Of a stretch of 6,516 bases of DNA, positions 1-5,298 are shown one piece after another. Below the pieces are notes generated by a model. That model was not told the DNA's origin, searched no databases, and saw only the letters and a program-made list of their open reading frames with translations. Position numbers and translations under genes: made by a program. How positions within the stretch are numbered: the stretch's first letter is position 1; each line of letters starts with the position of its first letter. Source of the stretch: Pseudomonadota bacterium (GTDB lineage: Bacteria; Pseudomonadota; Gammaproteobacteria; SZUA-229); NCBI GenBank assembly GCA_030836935.1, contig JAUPMA010000323.1:1-6516 (forward strand). The letters run 5' to 3'.

Positions 1-5
1 AGTGA

Positions 6-21
6 AGCAAGTGTAGCAAGT
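6..21. repeat. Short direct repeat at the window edge
   Basis: AGCAAGT occurs at 6-12 and again at 15-21, a 9-base period with a two-base spacer. It adjoins the G-rich array and may be part of a longer repeat tract cut by the window edge. Two copies of seven bases are weak evidence alone. Confidence 0.35.
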
Positions 22-22
22 C

Positions 23-58
23 GGGAGGTGGGAAGCAGGGAGCAGGGAGCTGGAAAAA
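23..58. repeat. G-rich seven-base repeat with G-quadruplex pattern
   Basis: On the plus strand the units read GGGAGGT, GGGAAGCA, GGGAGCA, GGGAGCT, GGAAAAA: a degenerate 7-bp array with one 8-base unit. Four GGG runs at 23-25, 30-32, 38-40 and 45-47 are spaced by 4, 5 and 4 bases, matching the G3N1-7 quadruplex pattern. The G-rich strand is the template strand for the ptsI operon, so the RNA would be C-rich. The array lies 27-62 bp past the ptsI stop. Confidence 0.7.
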
Positions 59-77
59 GATTCCCCTCTTCCCAACC
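27..77 (-). repeat. Imperfect inverted repeat downstream of ptsI
   Basis: GGGAAGCAGGGA at 30-41 and TCCCCTCTTCCC at 62-73 are complementary at 11 of 12 positions. The stem extends by GGT at 27-29 and ACC at 75-77 across a one-base bulge. The loop is 20 bases. The position right after the ptsI stop suits a transcript end, but the gene strand has no U-tract after the stem, so it is not a classical intrinsic terminator. It may protect the 3' end or act with Rho. Confidence 0.45.
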
Positions 78-84
78 AATCAAT

Positions 85-1836
85 TCAGGCAAACTGCCGG
101 TTCATTTCATTTACGGCCTGTTCGATTTCGTCGGGAGTGGCGAGATCGAGCATGGGGCGAACCAGTGTAGCGAGTTTGCCGAGGTGGCTGTGGTTAATGA
201 TGTGCTTGATCTCCAGCAGGCTGCCGGCCTGGACGCTGAAGTTGCGCAGGCCCATGCCGAGCAGCAATCTTGTATAGAGCGGATCACTGGCCATTTCGCC
301 GCAAAGCGATACTTCAATGCCAATTTTTTCACCGGCCTGCAGGGTCATGTCGATGAGTTTGAGTACCGACGGGTGCAGCGGCTTGAACAGGTGACTGACT
401 TCGTCATCAATGCGATCCATGGCGAGGGTGTACTGGATCAGGTCGTTGGTACCGATGGAAAGAAAATCGAGTTTGCGGGCAAAGGCGGTTGCCGACAGTG
501 CCGCAGCCGGCACTTCGATCATGGCGCCCAGCGGCAAATGCGGATTGAAGCGTTTGCGTTCGGCACGCAGTTCGGTTTTAGCCTGCTCGATTAACACAAT
601 CACCTGATCCAGTTCGCTGACGCAGGTGAGCATGGGAATCATCATGTTCACCGGGCCATAGGCGCCGGTGCGCAAAATGGCTTTAAGCTGAAGCATGAAT
701 AAATGCGGTTCTTTCAGGCAGCGGCGAATGGCGCGCAAACCCAGCGCCGGATTGTGTGCCATCGGACCATGCTGCAGGGTGTCGCGCATTTCCTTGTCGG
801 CGCCGAGATCGGCGGTGCGGATGGTGAGCGGATGACCTTTCAGTGCGCGCAGGGCGCGACTGTACACTTCAAACTGTTCCTGTTCGGACGGCCATTCATC
901 ACGTTCCATAAACAGCATTTCGGTGCGGTACAAACCAACGCCGGTGTGATCATACTGGCGCAATGTGCGTACATCATCCGGGCCATCGATGTTGCCATTG
1001 AGGTTGATGCGTCTGCCGTCGGTTGTCACGGCCGGTTTGTTTTTCAGGCTGAACAGATTTTGCTGGCGGCGTTTTTCATCTTTTTGCAAATCGCGGAAAT
1101 GACGCAGGCTGTGGCTGTCCGGCTCGGCAATCAGCATGCCCTGGCCGCCATCCACTACCAGCCAGTCACCGGCCTTGATCAGCTGCCGCACATTGCGTAC
1201 GCCAACAATGGCAGGAATGCCAAGGTTGCGCGCCAGAATGGCGGTGTGTGACAGCGGGCCACCGAATTCGGTAATGAAGCCGGCAATTTTCTGGTGACGC
1301 ATCACCAGTGTGTCGGCCGGTGTGAGGTCGTCGGCAATGATGATGCGGCCCTTGAGATGATCGCCCTGCAAATCTTCCGGCGCGTCGGCATCAGTGTCGC
1401 AGGCCAGGCAGCGCTGGATGCGTTGCACCACGTGCAGGATGTCATCCTTGCGGGTCTTGAGGTAGGCATCGTCCATGTCGTCGAATACTTTTTCCAGCCG
1501 GTCGCATTGCGATTGCAGCGCCCACTCGGCATTGCATACGCGATGACGGATGTGTTCCACCGTGCCTTCGCAGAGCACCGGATCATCCAGCATCAGCAAA
1601 TGGGTGTCGATGAAGTGCGTGATGTCGTGCGGTACATCGGCGCTGAATTTCTGCTTGATGGCTTCGAGCTGTTTTTGTGCCTGCGCCCGTGCGGTGTGAA
1701 AGCGCGCAATTTCGTGTTCGATGCGGCCCGGTGCAATCGCATATTCCAGGATTTCCGGACGCTCGCGGTACAGCACATAGGCCTGGCCTATGGCTATGCC
1801 CTTGGAAACGCCGATGCCATGGAACATGACGGACAT
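85..1836 (-). CDS. ptsI: PTS enzyme I (phosphoenolpyruvate-protein phosphotransferase)
   Basis: EI transfers phosphate from PEP to its own histidine and then to HPr, the first step of the phosphorelay. The protein has 583 residues (E. coli 575). The N-terminal HPr-binding and phosphohistidine domains run from GIGVSKGIAIG to about 240, with His197 in FGGPLSHTAILAR. The C-terminal PEP-binding barrel has Arg304 (GLYRTEMLFM), Arg340 (TIRTADLGADK), Glu441 (MIEVPAA), Asn464-Asp465 (SIGTNDLIQYT) and Cys512 (CGEMASDP). No N-terminal GAF domain is present, so this is classical EI, not EI-Ntr (PtsP). The ATG at 1834-1836 is preceded by GAGGAA ten bases upstream, inside the end of ptsH; Met4 is a less likely start. 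It is the last gene visible in the cluster; the 84 bp beyond it are non-coding to the window edge. Confidence 0.97.
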   Translation of the reverse strand: MSVMFHGIGVSKGIAIGQAYVLYRERPEILEYAIAPGRIEHEIARFHTARAQAQKQLEAIKQKFSADVPHDITHFIDTHLLMLDDPVLCEGTVEHIRHRVCNAEWALQSQCDRLEKVFDDMDDAYLKTRKDDILHVVQRIQRCLACDTDADAPEDLQGDHLKGRIIIADDLTPADTLVMRHQKIAGFITEFGGPLSHTAILARNLGIPAIVGVRNVRQLIKAGDWLVVDGGQGMLIAEPDSHSLRHFRDLQKDEKRRQQNLFSLKNKPAVTTDGRRINLNGNIDGPDDVRTLRQYDHTGVGLYRTEMLFMERDEWPSEQEQFEVYSRALRALKGHPLTIRTADLGADKEMRDTLQHGPMAHNPALGLRAIRRCLKEPHLFMLQLKAILRTGAYGPVNMMIPMLTCVSELDQVIVLIEQAKTELRAERKRFNPHLPLGAMIEVPAAALSATAFARKLDFLSIGTNDLIQYTLAMDRIDDEVSHLFKPLHPSVLKLIDMTLQAGEKIGIEVSLCGEMASDPLYTRLLLGMGLRNFSVQAGSLLEIKHIINHSHLGKLATLVRPMLDLATPDEIEQAVNEMNRQFA

Positions 1837-1840
1837 TTAT

Positions 1841-2116
1841 TTATTGTTCCTCGCCAAATTTGTCATTGATGAGTGATGTCAGGGCGCCCATGCAGTGATC
1901 GGCATCATGGCCGTTAACATGCAGCACCAGCTGGCTGCCCAGTCCGGCGGCCAGCATCATCACGCCCATAATGCTCTTGCCATTGACGCGATGGCCATTT
2001 TTTTCGATATCCACATGGCTGCTGTATCCCGATGCGGTGCTGACAAGTTTGGCGGCCGCGCGGGCATGCAAACCCAGTTTATTGATAATTTGTATTTCCT
2101 GCCGCAGTTCAGCCAT
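1841..2116 (-). CDS. ptsH: Phosphocarrier protein HPr
   Basis: HPr is the small cytoplasmic carrier that takes phosphate from EI and passes it to EIIA proteins. The length of 91 residues is normal. INKLGLHARAAAKLV contains the catalytic His17 (His15 in E. coli). NGKSIMGVMMLAA contains Ser48 in the K-S-I-M-G-V-M context that HprK recognises; together with hprK nearby this indicates double control by His and Ser phosphorylation. A longer reading from a TTG at 2138-2140 is unlikely because the ATG gives the standard HPr N-terminus and has a GGGGAA upstream. The start overlaps the EIIA stop by 8 bp (ATGGCTGA) and ptsI begins 4 bp after the TAA, so the three genes are almost certainly translated together. 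NPr is an alternative name, but the intact Ser motif and EI neighbour favour HPr. Confidence 0.96.
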   Translation of the reverse strand: MAELRQEIQIINKLGLHARAAAKLVSTASGYSSHVDIEKNGHRVNGKSIMGVMMLAAGLGSQLVLHVNGHDADHCMGALTSLINDKFGEEQ

Positions 2117-2510
2117 GCCTGTTTTCCCCGCACAGTACAATGCCGTCCCGGCCTCCGGATATTGCCTTGGTTGCCAGTTCGTTGAGGTTGAGATCGCCGT
2201 AATTCAGTACCCGCACCAGCATCGGCAGGTTAATGCCCGACACCAGCCGGATGTCTGGCCGGCCATCCAGTGCCCTGGCAACATTGCAGGGCGTGCTGCC
2301 AAAAATATCACAGAGCAGCAGCACGCCATCACCCTGATCGAGCCGGCTGATGGCCGCCAGTGCCTTTTGCCGGATGTCATCCAGCGGCGCATCCAGCGGC
2401 ACTTCGAGTATCGCTGTCTGCAGGCAGCACTGGCCGAGCATATTGCGCGCGGTGTTGAGCAACGCTGTGGCTATGCCAGGATGGGTAATGATTAACACAC
2501 CTACGTTCAT
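2109..2510 (-). CDS. Stand-alone mannose-family PTS EIIA protein
   Basis: The 133-residue cytoplasmic protein has the fold of the EIIA domain of mannose/fructose/sorbose PTS permeases (ManX, PTS-HPr phosphoacceptor). It opens MNVGVLIITHPGIA, where His10 matches the phosphorylated histidine of E. coli ManX. LLLCDIFGSTPCNVA contains Asp68, matching the acidic active-site residue, and SGINLPMLVRVL (91-102) is also typical. No EIIB, EIIC or EIID gene is present, so the partner is unknown; such lone EIIA genes next to ptsH and ptsI are usual in beta-proteobacterial incomplete PTS clusters. The ATG at 2508-2510 was chosen because a GGAA lies six bases upstream; an in-frame TTG at 2520-2522 would add four residues and bury that site. 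The 3' end overlaps the ptsH start by 8 bp. The family is safe; the physiological target is not known. Confidence 0.93.
   Translation of the reverse strand: MNVGVLIITHPGIATALLNTARNMLGQCCLQTAILEVPLDAPLDDIRQKALAAISRLDQGDGVLLLCDIFGSTPCNVARALDGRPDIRLVSGINLPMLVRVLNYGDLNLNELATKAISGGRDGIVLCGENRHG
2124..2129 (-). promoter_or_regulatory. Ribosome binding site deciding the ptsH start
   Basis: The gene strand reads GGGGAA seven bases before the ATG at 2114-2116, inside the end of the EIIA gene. It favours this ATG over an in-frame TTG at 2138-2140 that would add eight residues not found at the HPr N-terminus. Only a moderate match to the SD consensus. Confidence 0.55.
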
Positions 2511-2524
2511 CTGGATTTCCAAGA

Positions 2525-2553
2525 GTTAAAGTTTAAAGTTTAAAGTTCAAAGG
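2525..2553. repeat. AT-rich seven-base tandem repeat
   Basis: On the plus strand the stretch reads as GTTAAA, GTTTAAA, GTTTAAA, GTTCAAA and then GG: about four units of a 7-bp motif, the first one base short and the last with one substitution. It starts just upstream of the EIIA ribosome binding site. A further reversed copy lies at 2573-2583. Arrays of short heptamers are typical of variable non-coding DNA that expands and contracts by slippage. Confidence 0.75.
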
Positions 2554-2591
2554 AATAGCATGTTCCATGCTGCTTTAAACTTTATCCTTTG
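2528..2591 (-). repeat. Nested inverted repeats with alternative pairings
   Basis: The core is a perfect 6-bp hairpin, AGCATG at 2557-2562 and CATGCT at 2566-2571, with a 3-base loop. Around it two outer pairings compete. The 11-base CTTTAAACTTT at 2573-2583 can pair with AAAGTTTAAAG at 2535-2545, or with a second exact copy at 2528-2538. TCCTTTG at 2585-2591 can pair with CAAAGGA at 2548-2554. The 11-bp and 7-bp pairings cross each other, so they cannot form together, while the core fits with either. No U-tract follows on the gene strand, so it is not a standard terminator. Confidence 0.6.
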
Positions 2592-2619
2592 TACTGCGCC
2601 GTGTATCTTCACCTGCCAA

Positions 2620-3477
2620 TTATTCGAGCTCACGATGGCGTAAAGATACATGCGGATACTTGTTGCGCAATTCATCGCACAGTTTTTCGGCCATGTATAC
2701 CGAACGGTGCTGGCCGCCAGTGCAGCCCAGCGAAATGGTGAGGTAGTAACGATTCTGCAGATTGAATTGCGGAACCCAGTTTTCAAGAAATTGCAGCAGC
2801 TGGTTGTACATGTCGATCACTTCGTGGCGTGAATCAAGAAAATGCCGCACGGCCGGATCCTGGCCAGTGAGTTCGCGCAGTGTCTGGTTCCAGTGCGGAT
2901 TGGGCAGGCAGCGCAAATCAAATACAAAATCCGAATCACTGGGCGCGCCATTTTTGAAACCGAAAGACTGTATCAGCAATGACATTTCGTGCGCCGGTTT
3001 CAGCAGCACCCGTTCTTTCAGCAGGCTGCGCAACTGGTGAATGTTGGTGCGTGTGGTGTCGAGACATAAATCCGCCACCAGCGCTACCGGCGATAACAGG
3101 TTTTGTTCCAGCTCAATGGCTTCGGCCAGCGGTATGCCGCGCTTGGCCAGCGGATGGCGGCGGCGGGTGTCGTTGAAACGCTTGATCAGGGTGTTGGCTT
3201 CAGCCTGAAAATAAATGATTTCGACATGAATTTTTTTGGCCTGGATATCGTCAATGATTTCCTTGAATCGCAACAGGTCATCGACACCGCTGCGGGCATC
3301 AATGCCGACAGCCACTTCGTTGTAAATGCGCATCGGTTGGCTCGATAGCTGATCGATGAAATCCGGCAGCAAACCCAGCGGCAGGTTGTCGATGCAATAA
3401 AAACCCTCGTCTTCCAGTGTGTGCAGGGCGACCGACTTGCCGGAACCGGACAGGCCGCTGATGATTACCAGTTTCAT
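2620..3477 (-). CDS. rapZ: RapZ/YvcJ family nucleotide-binding regulator
   Basis: In E. coli RapZ binds glucosamine-6-phosphate and delivers the small RNA GlmZ to RNase E; in B. subtilis the relative YvcJ is a nucleotide-binding protein linked to competence. The protein has 285 residues (E. coli 284). It shows a P-loop GLSGSGKS at 8-15, the conserved segment LEDEGFYCIDNLP (21-33), VGIDARS (57-63), SFGFKNGAPSDSDFVFDLRCLPNPHW (about 171-196) and the C-terminal ligand motif GCTGGQHRSVY (251-261). It ends ...SLRHRELE and lacks the basic KRKP tail that follows the matching residues in E. coli, where basic C-terminal residues serve RNA binding. The ATG overlaps the hprK TGA in a 4-bp ATGA, implying translational coupling. 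Whether this host has GlmY/GlmZ-like RNAs cannot be seen here; the E. coli role should not be assumed. Confidence 0.95.
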   Translation of the reverse strand: MKLVIISGLSGSGKSVALHTLEDEGFYCIDNLPLGLLPDFIDQLSSQPMRIYNEVAVGIDARSGVDDLLRFKEIIDDIQAKKIHVEIIYFQAEANTLIKRFNDTRRRHPLAKRGIPLAEAIELEQNLLSPVALVADLCLDTTRTNIHQLRSLLKERVLLKPAHEMSLLIQSFGFKNGAPSDSDFVFDLRCLPNPHWNQTLRELTGQDPAVRHFLDSRHEVIDMYNQLLQFLENWVPQFNLQNRYYLTISLGCTGGQHRSVYMAEKLCDELRNKYPHVSLRHRELE

Positions 3478-4430
3478 TTTTCTTGTCCGTTTGTTTTTCC
3501 GTTCATGTAATCACTCTGGCGCTGGATGAATTCATCTGCTGCATTGTGGCCATGTTCAACCAGGATGAAGTTGCGCACGGCCGCTTCAACCATGACGGCC
3601 AGGTTACGTCCCGATGCAACCGGCAATAAAATTTCCGGAATATCCACATTGAGAATCTTGCGGGTGGACCGGCTGCCGTACAAACGATCCATTTTCATCT
3701 GGTCTTCCAGCGACATGTTGACCAGATGAATAATCAGCCGGAGATATTTGTTTTGCTTGATGGCGTTGTCGCCGTACATGGCGCGGATGTTGAGCACGCC
3801 GAGCCCGCGCACTTCCATGAAATCCTTGAGAACGGGCGGACAGCTGCCGTTGAGCATATTGGGCCCGGTGCAGGTAAAAATCGGGGCGTCGTCGGCAATC
3901 AGGCGATGGCCGCGGGTAATCAGTTCCAGCGCCAGTTCGCTTTTGCCAATGCTGCTGGCGCCGGTCAGAAGCACGCCATTGCCCATGACTTCCATGAATA
4001 CGCCGTGCACGGTGGTGCGTTCGGTCAGCAGGTTGGATAAATAAAAACGGATGGCATCAATCAGTGTATTGCTGGGCTGGCTGCTCAGCAGCAGCGGCGT
4101 ATGGTGCTGATCGGCCAGCTCAATGAATTCGGCGGGAGGCTGAATATTGTCGCTGGCGATAATGGCGGCAGTGCGGCGCGAAAACAGCTGTTTTTGCATG
4201 TCGCTGCGGGAATTTTTTTTCAGCTGCCGCAAATGCGCCCATTCGGTTTTGCCAATTACCTGGATGCGGTTGGGGTGAACCAGGTTGAGATGGCCGACCA
4301 GTGTCGCCTGGTCGTTCAGGCGCAAATTGCGCTTGATAATACGGTGTTCGTGATGGCGTCCCGCAATCCAGTGCAAATCAAGTTGCTCATGCAGCAGATC
4401 AAACAGTTTTTGCGGGGTCAGCTTGTCCAT
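3474..4430 (-). CDS. hprK: HPr kinase/phosphorylase
   Basis: HprK is a bifunctional enzyme that phosphorylates HPr on its regulatory serine with ATP or PPi and removes that phosphate by phosphorolysis. The length of 318 residues is normal. The N-terminal domain covers about 1-135. The catalytic domain holds His142 (VHGVFMEV), a P-loop GASSIGKS at 157-164, LIADDAP with Asp180 and Asp181, the family signature MEVRGLGVLNI (205-215), Arg249 in MDRLYG, and PVASGRNLAV near 270. The P-loop is unusual: family members commonly have G-D/E-S-G-x-G-K-S, whereas here Ala158 and Ser160 replace the acidic residue and the middle glycine. The Walker pattern GxxxxGKS remains, so activity is likely kept. The ATG at 4428-4430 has no clear SD; ptsN ends 30 bp earlier. 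The stop overlaps the rapZ start. Its substrate HPr is encoded three genes on. Confidence 0.95.
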   Translation of the reverse strand: MDKLTPQKLFDLLHEQLDLHWIAGRHHEHRIIKRNLRLNDQATLVGHLNLVHPNRIQVIGKTEWAHLRQLKKNSRSDMQKQLFSRRTAAIIASDNIQPPAEFIELADQHHTPLLLSSQPSNTLIDAIRFYLSNLLTERTTVHGVFMEVMGNGVLLTGASSIGKSELALELITRGHRLIADDAPIFTCTGPNMLNGSCPPVLKDFMEVRGLGVLNIRAMYGDNAIKQNKYLRLIIHLVNMSLEDQMKMDRLYGSRSTRKILNVDIPEILLPVASGRNLAVMVEAAVRNFILVEHGHNAADEFIQRQSDYMNGKTNGQEK

Positions 4431-4460
4431 AGTGCAGGCGGGTTCAGACCGGTTCCCTGT

Positions 4461-4931
4461 TCATGAAGCCTGTGACACATGCTCCCAGCCGGACAAATGG
4501 CGGAACAGGTCGTCATTGGTGCGGCACTGGCGCAATTTGCTGCAAAACACCGGATTGCTGAACATGCCGGCCAGCGATGCCAGAATCTGCAAATGTTCAT
4601 CAGTGTGCTGATCGGGTACCAGCAGGCCAAACAGCAGGTCTGTCGGCTGGCCGTCGATGCTGTCGAAATCAACCGGCTGCTCCAGCCGGATGAAGGCGCC
4701 GATGGACTGGTCGAGATGGGGGATACGGCCATGCGGCAGGGCCACGCCATGGCCCAGTCCGGTGGAACCCAGGCGTTCGCGTTCCACCAGCCGGTTGAAG
4801 ATTTCGCCGTGATTCAGGCCCAGCGCACCCTGCGCCAGTAATTGACTGAGTTTTTCCAGCAGGCGTTTCTTGCTGCTGATGTCGTGCAGGCAAATGACAC
4901 GGTCGGGTGCGATGAGATGATTCAGGTTCAT
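4461..4931 (-). CDS. ptsN: Nitrogen-type PTS EIIA protein (EIIA-Ntr)
   Basis: PtsN is a cytoplasmic phosphoryl acceptor of the fructose/mannitol EIIA fold. It ends the regulatory phosphorelay and in other bacteria controls targets such as K+ transporters, sensor kinases and central metabolism. The protein has 156 residues (E. coli 163). The motif RERLGSTGLGHGVALPHGR, residues 51-69, carries the phosphorylated histidine His67. Later family features include FGLLVPDQHTDEHLQILASLAGMF. No EIIB or EIIC domain is attached, so it is not a transporter component. The ATG at 4929-4931 has only a weak SD, and the hpf stop lies 12 bp before it, so coupling to hpf translation is likely. No EI-Ntr with a GAF domain is encoded here; phosphate would come from EI and HPr of the same cluster (inference). 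Confidence 0.95.
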   Translation of the reverse strand: MNLNHLIAPDRVICLHDISSKKRLLEKLSQLLAQGALGLNHGEIFNRLVERERLGSTGLGHGVALPHGRIPHLDQSIGAFIRLEQPVDFDSIDGQPTDLLFGLLVPDQHTDEHLQILASLAGMFSNPVFCSKLRQCRTNDDLFRHLSGWEHVSQAS

Positions 4932-4943
4932 GCGACTGTTTCA

Positions 4944-5264
4944 CTATTCTTCGCCAACGGTCTCGTTGTGGCCTTTGTGATGATCCTTGATTTTCTGTTT
5001 GTACTTGGTGACCTGGCGGTCGAGCTTGTCCATCAGGCCGTCAATGGCGGCATACATGTCGCCTTCGGTATGTTCGGCAAAAATGTTGTTGCCGCTCATG
5101 TTAACGGTGGCTTCGGCCTTGTGACGGACGTTGTCCACCGACAGGATGACGTGGGTATTGCTCACCTTGTCGAAGTGGCGTTCGATGCGCTCCAGTTTCT
5201 TTTGCACATATTGGCGCAGTGGGTCGGTGATTTCTACGTGATGGCCGGTGAGGTTGAGTTGCAT
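4944..5264 (-). CDS. hpf: Ribosome hibernation promoting factor, short form
   Basis: The 106-residue protein MQLNLTGHHVEITDPLRQYV... belongs to the HPF/RaiA (sigma-54 modulation protein, YhbH) family. Members bind the decoding channel of the 30S subunit; the short HPF, with RMF, favours inactive 100S ribosome dimers in stationary phase or starvation. The sequence shows the single N-terminal fold only: the opening strand with LTGHHVEIT, helix DPLRQYVQKKLERIERHF, strands around THVILSVDN and AEATVNMSGNNIFAEH, and helix DMYAAIDGLMDKLDRQVTKYKQKIKDHH. The C-terminal dimerisation domain of long HPF is absent. E. coli HPF has 95 residues and RaiA 113; position next to rpoN and ptsN favours HPF. The ATG is supported by a strong SD. 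The stop is TAG, and ptsN starts 12 bp on. Confidence 0.95.
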   Translation of the reverse strand: MQLNLTGHHVEITDPLRQYVQKKLERIERHFDKVSNTHVILSVDNVRHKAEATVNMSGNNIFAEHTEGDMYAAIDGLMDKLDRQVTKYKQKIKDHHKGHNETVGEE

Positions 5265-5270
5265 AAAATG

Positions 5271-5277
5271 ACTCCTT
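5271..5277 (-). promoter_or_regulatory. Strong Shine-Dalgarno site of hpf
   Basis: The gene strand reads AAGGAGT, close to the full anti-SD complement, six bases before the hpf ATG at 5262-5264. It is clearly the best ribosome binding site in the window and fixes the hpf start. The other genes of the cluster have weak sites or overlap the gene before them. This fits separate, efficient translation of HPF from the shared message (inference). Confidence 0.85.
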
Positions 5278-5284
5278 GGGTCAG

Positions 5285-5298
5285 GCCTCAGTTGAGGC
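5285..5298 (-). other. Small hairpin across the rpoN stop codon
   Basis: On the gene strand GCCTC and GAGGC form a 5-bp stem around a four-base loop AACT. The structure overlaps the last rpoN codons and the TGA. No U-tract follows, so it is not a standard intrinsic terminator. It could slow 3' decay of rpoN mRNA or mark a processing site before hpf, but a stem this short may be chance. Confidence 0.3.

Larger units (their letters stand above)
2511..2619. other. Intercistronic region between rapZ and the EIIA gene
   Basis: This 109-bp gap is the only sizeable gap between genes in the window. It holds an AT-rich seven-base repeat, a perfect small hairpin and two longer inverted-repeat pairs, listed separately. 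I see no convincing sigma-70 or sigma-54 promoter and no hairpin followed by a U-tract. It may be a processing or attenuation region within one operon, or separate rapZ from an EIIA-ptsH-ptsI unit. The sequence alone does not decide this. Confidence 0.5.

Noticed and set aside
1..84. CRISPR array or mobile-element end in the G-rich repeat
   Set aside because: Units are 7-9 bp without unique spacers, and there are no terminal inverted repeats, target duplications or transposase remnants in view.
28..594. Plus-strand open frame of 188 codons opposite the 3' half of ptsI
   Set aside because: It begins in the repeat tract and runs antisense to conserved EI sequence; no family features are visible.
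703..1869. Two plus-strand open frames of about 180-190 codons opposite ptsI
   Set aside because: They lie wholly antisense to the conserved EI catalytic and N-terminal domains and show no motif.
1841..2140. 99-residue HPr starting at a TTG (2138-2140)
   Set aside because: The eight extra residues are not part of HPr and would extend the overlap with the EIIA gene; the ATG at 2114-2116 gives the standard length.
2109..2522. Longer EIIA starting at a TTG (2520-2522)
   Set aside because: The ATG at 2508-2510 gives the normal family N-terminus and has GGAA at proper spacing; the longer form would translate through that site.
2597..2619. Possible sigma-54 or sigma-70 promoter just after rapZ (TTGGCA on the gene strand)
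   Set aside because: TGGCA occurs, but no TTGC follows at the -12 spacing, and no good -10 hexamer stands 16-18 bp from the TTGGCA.
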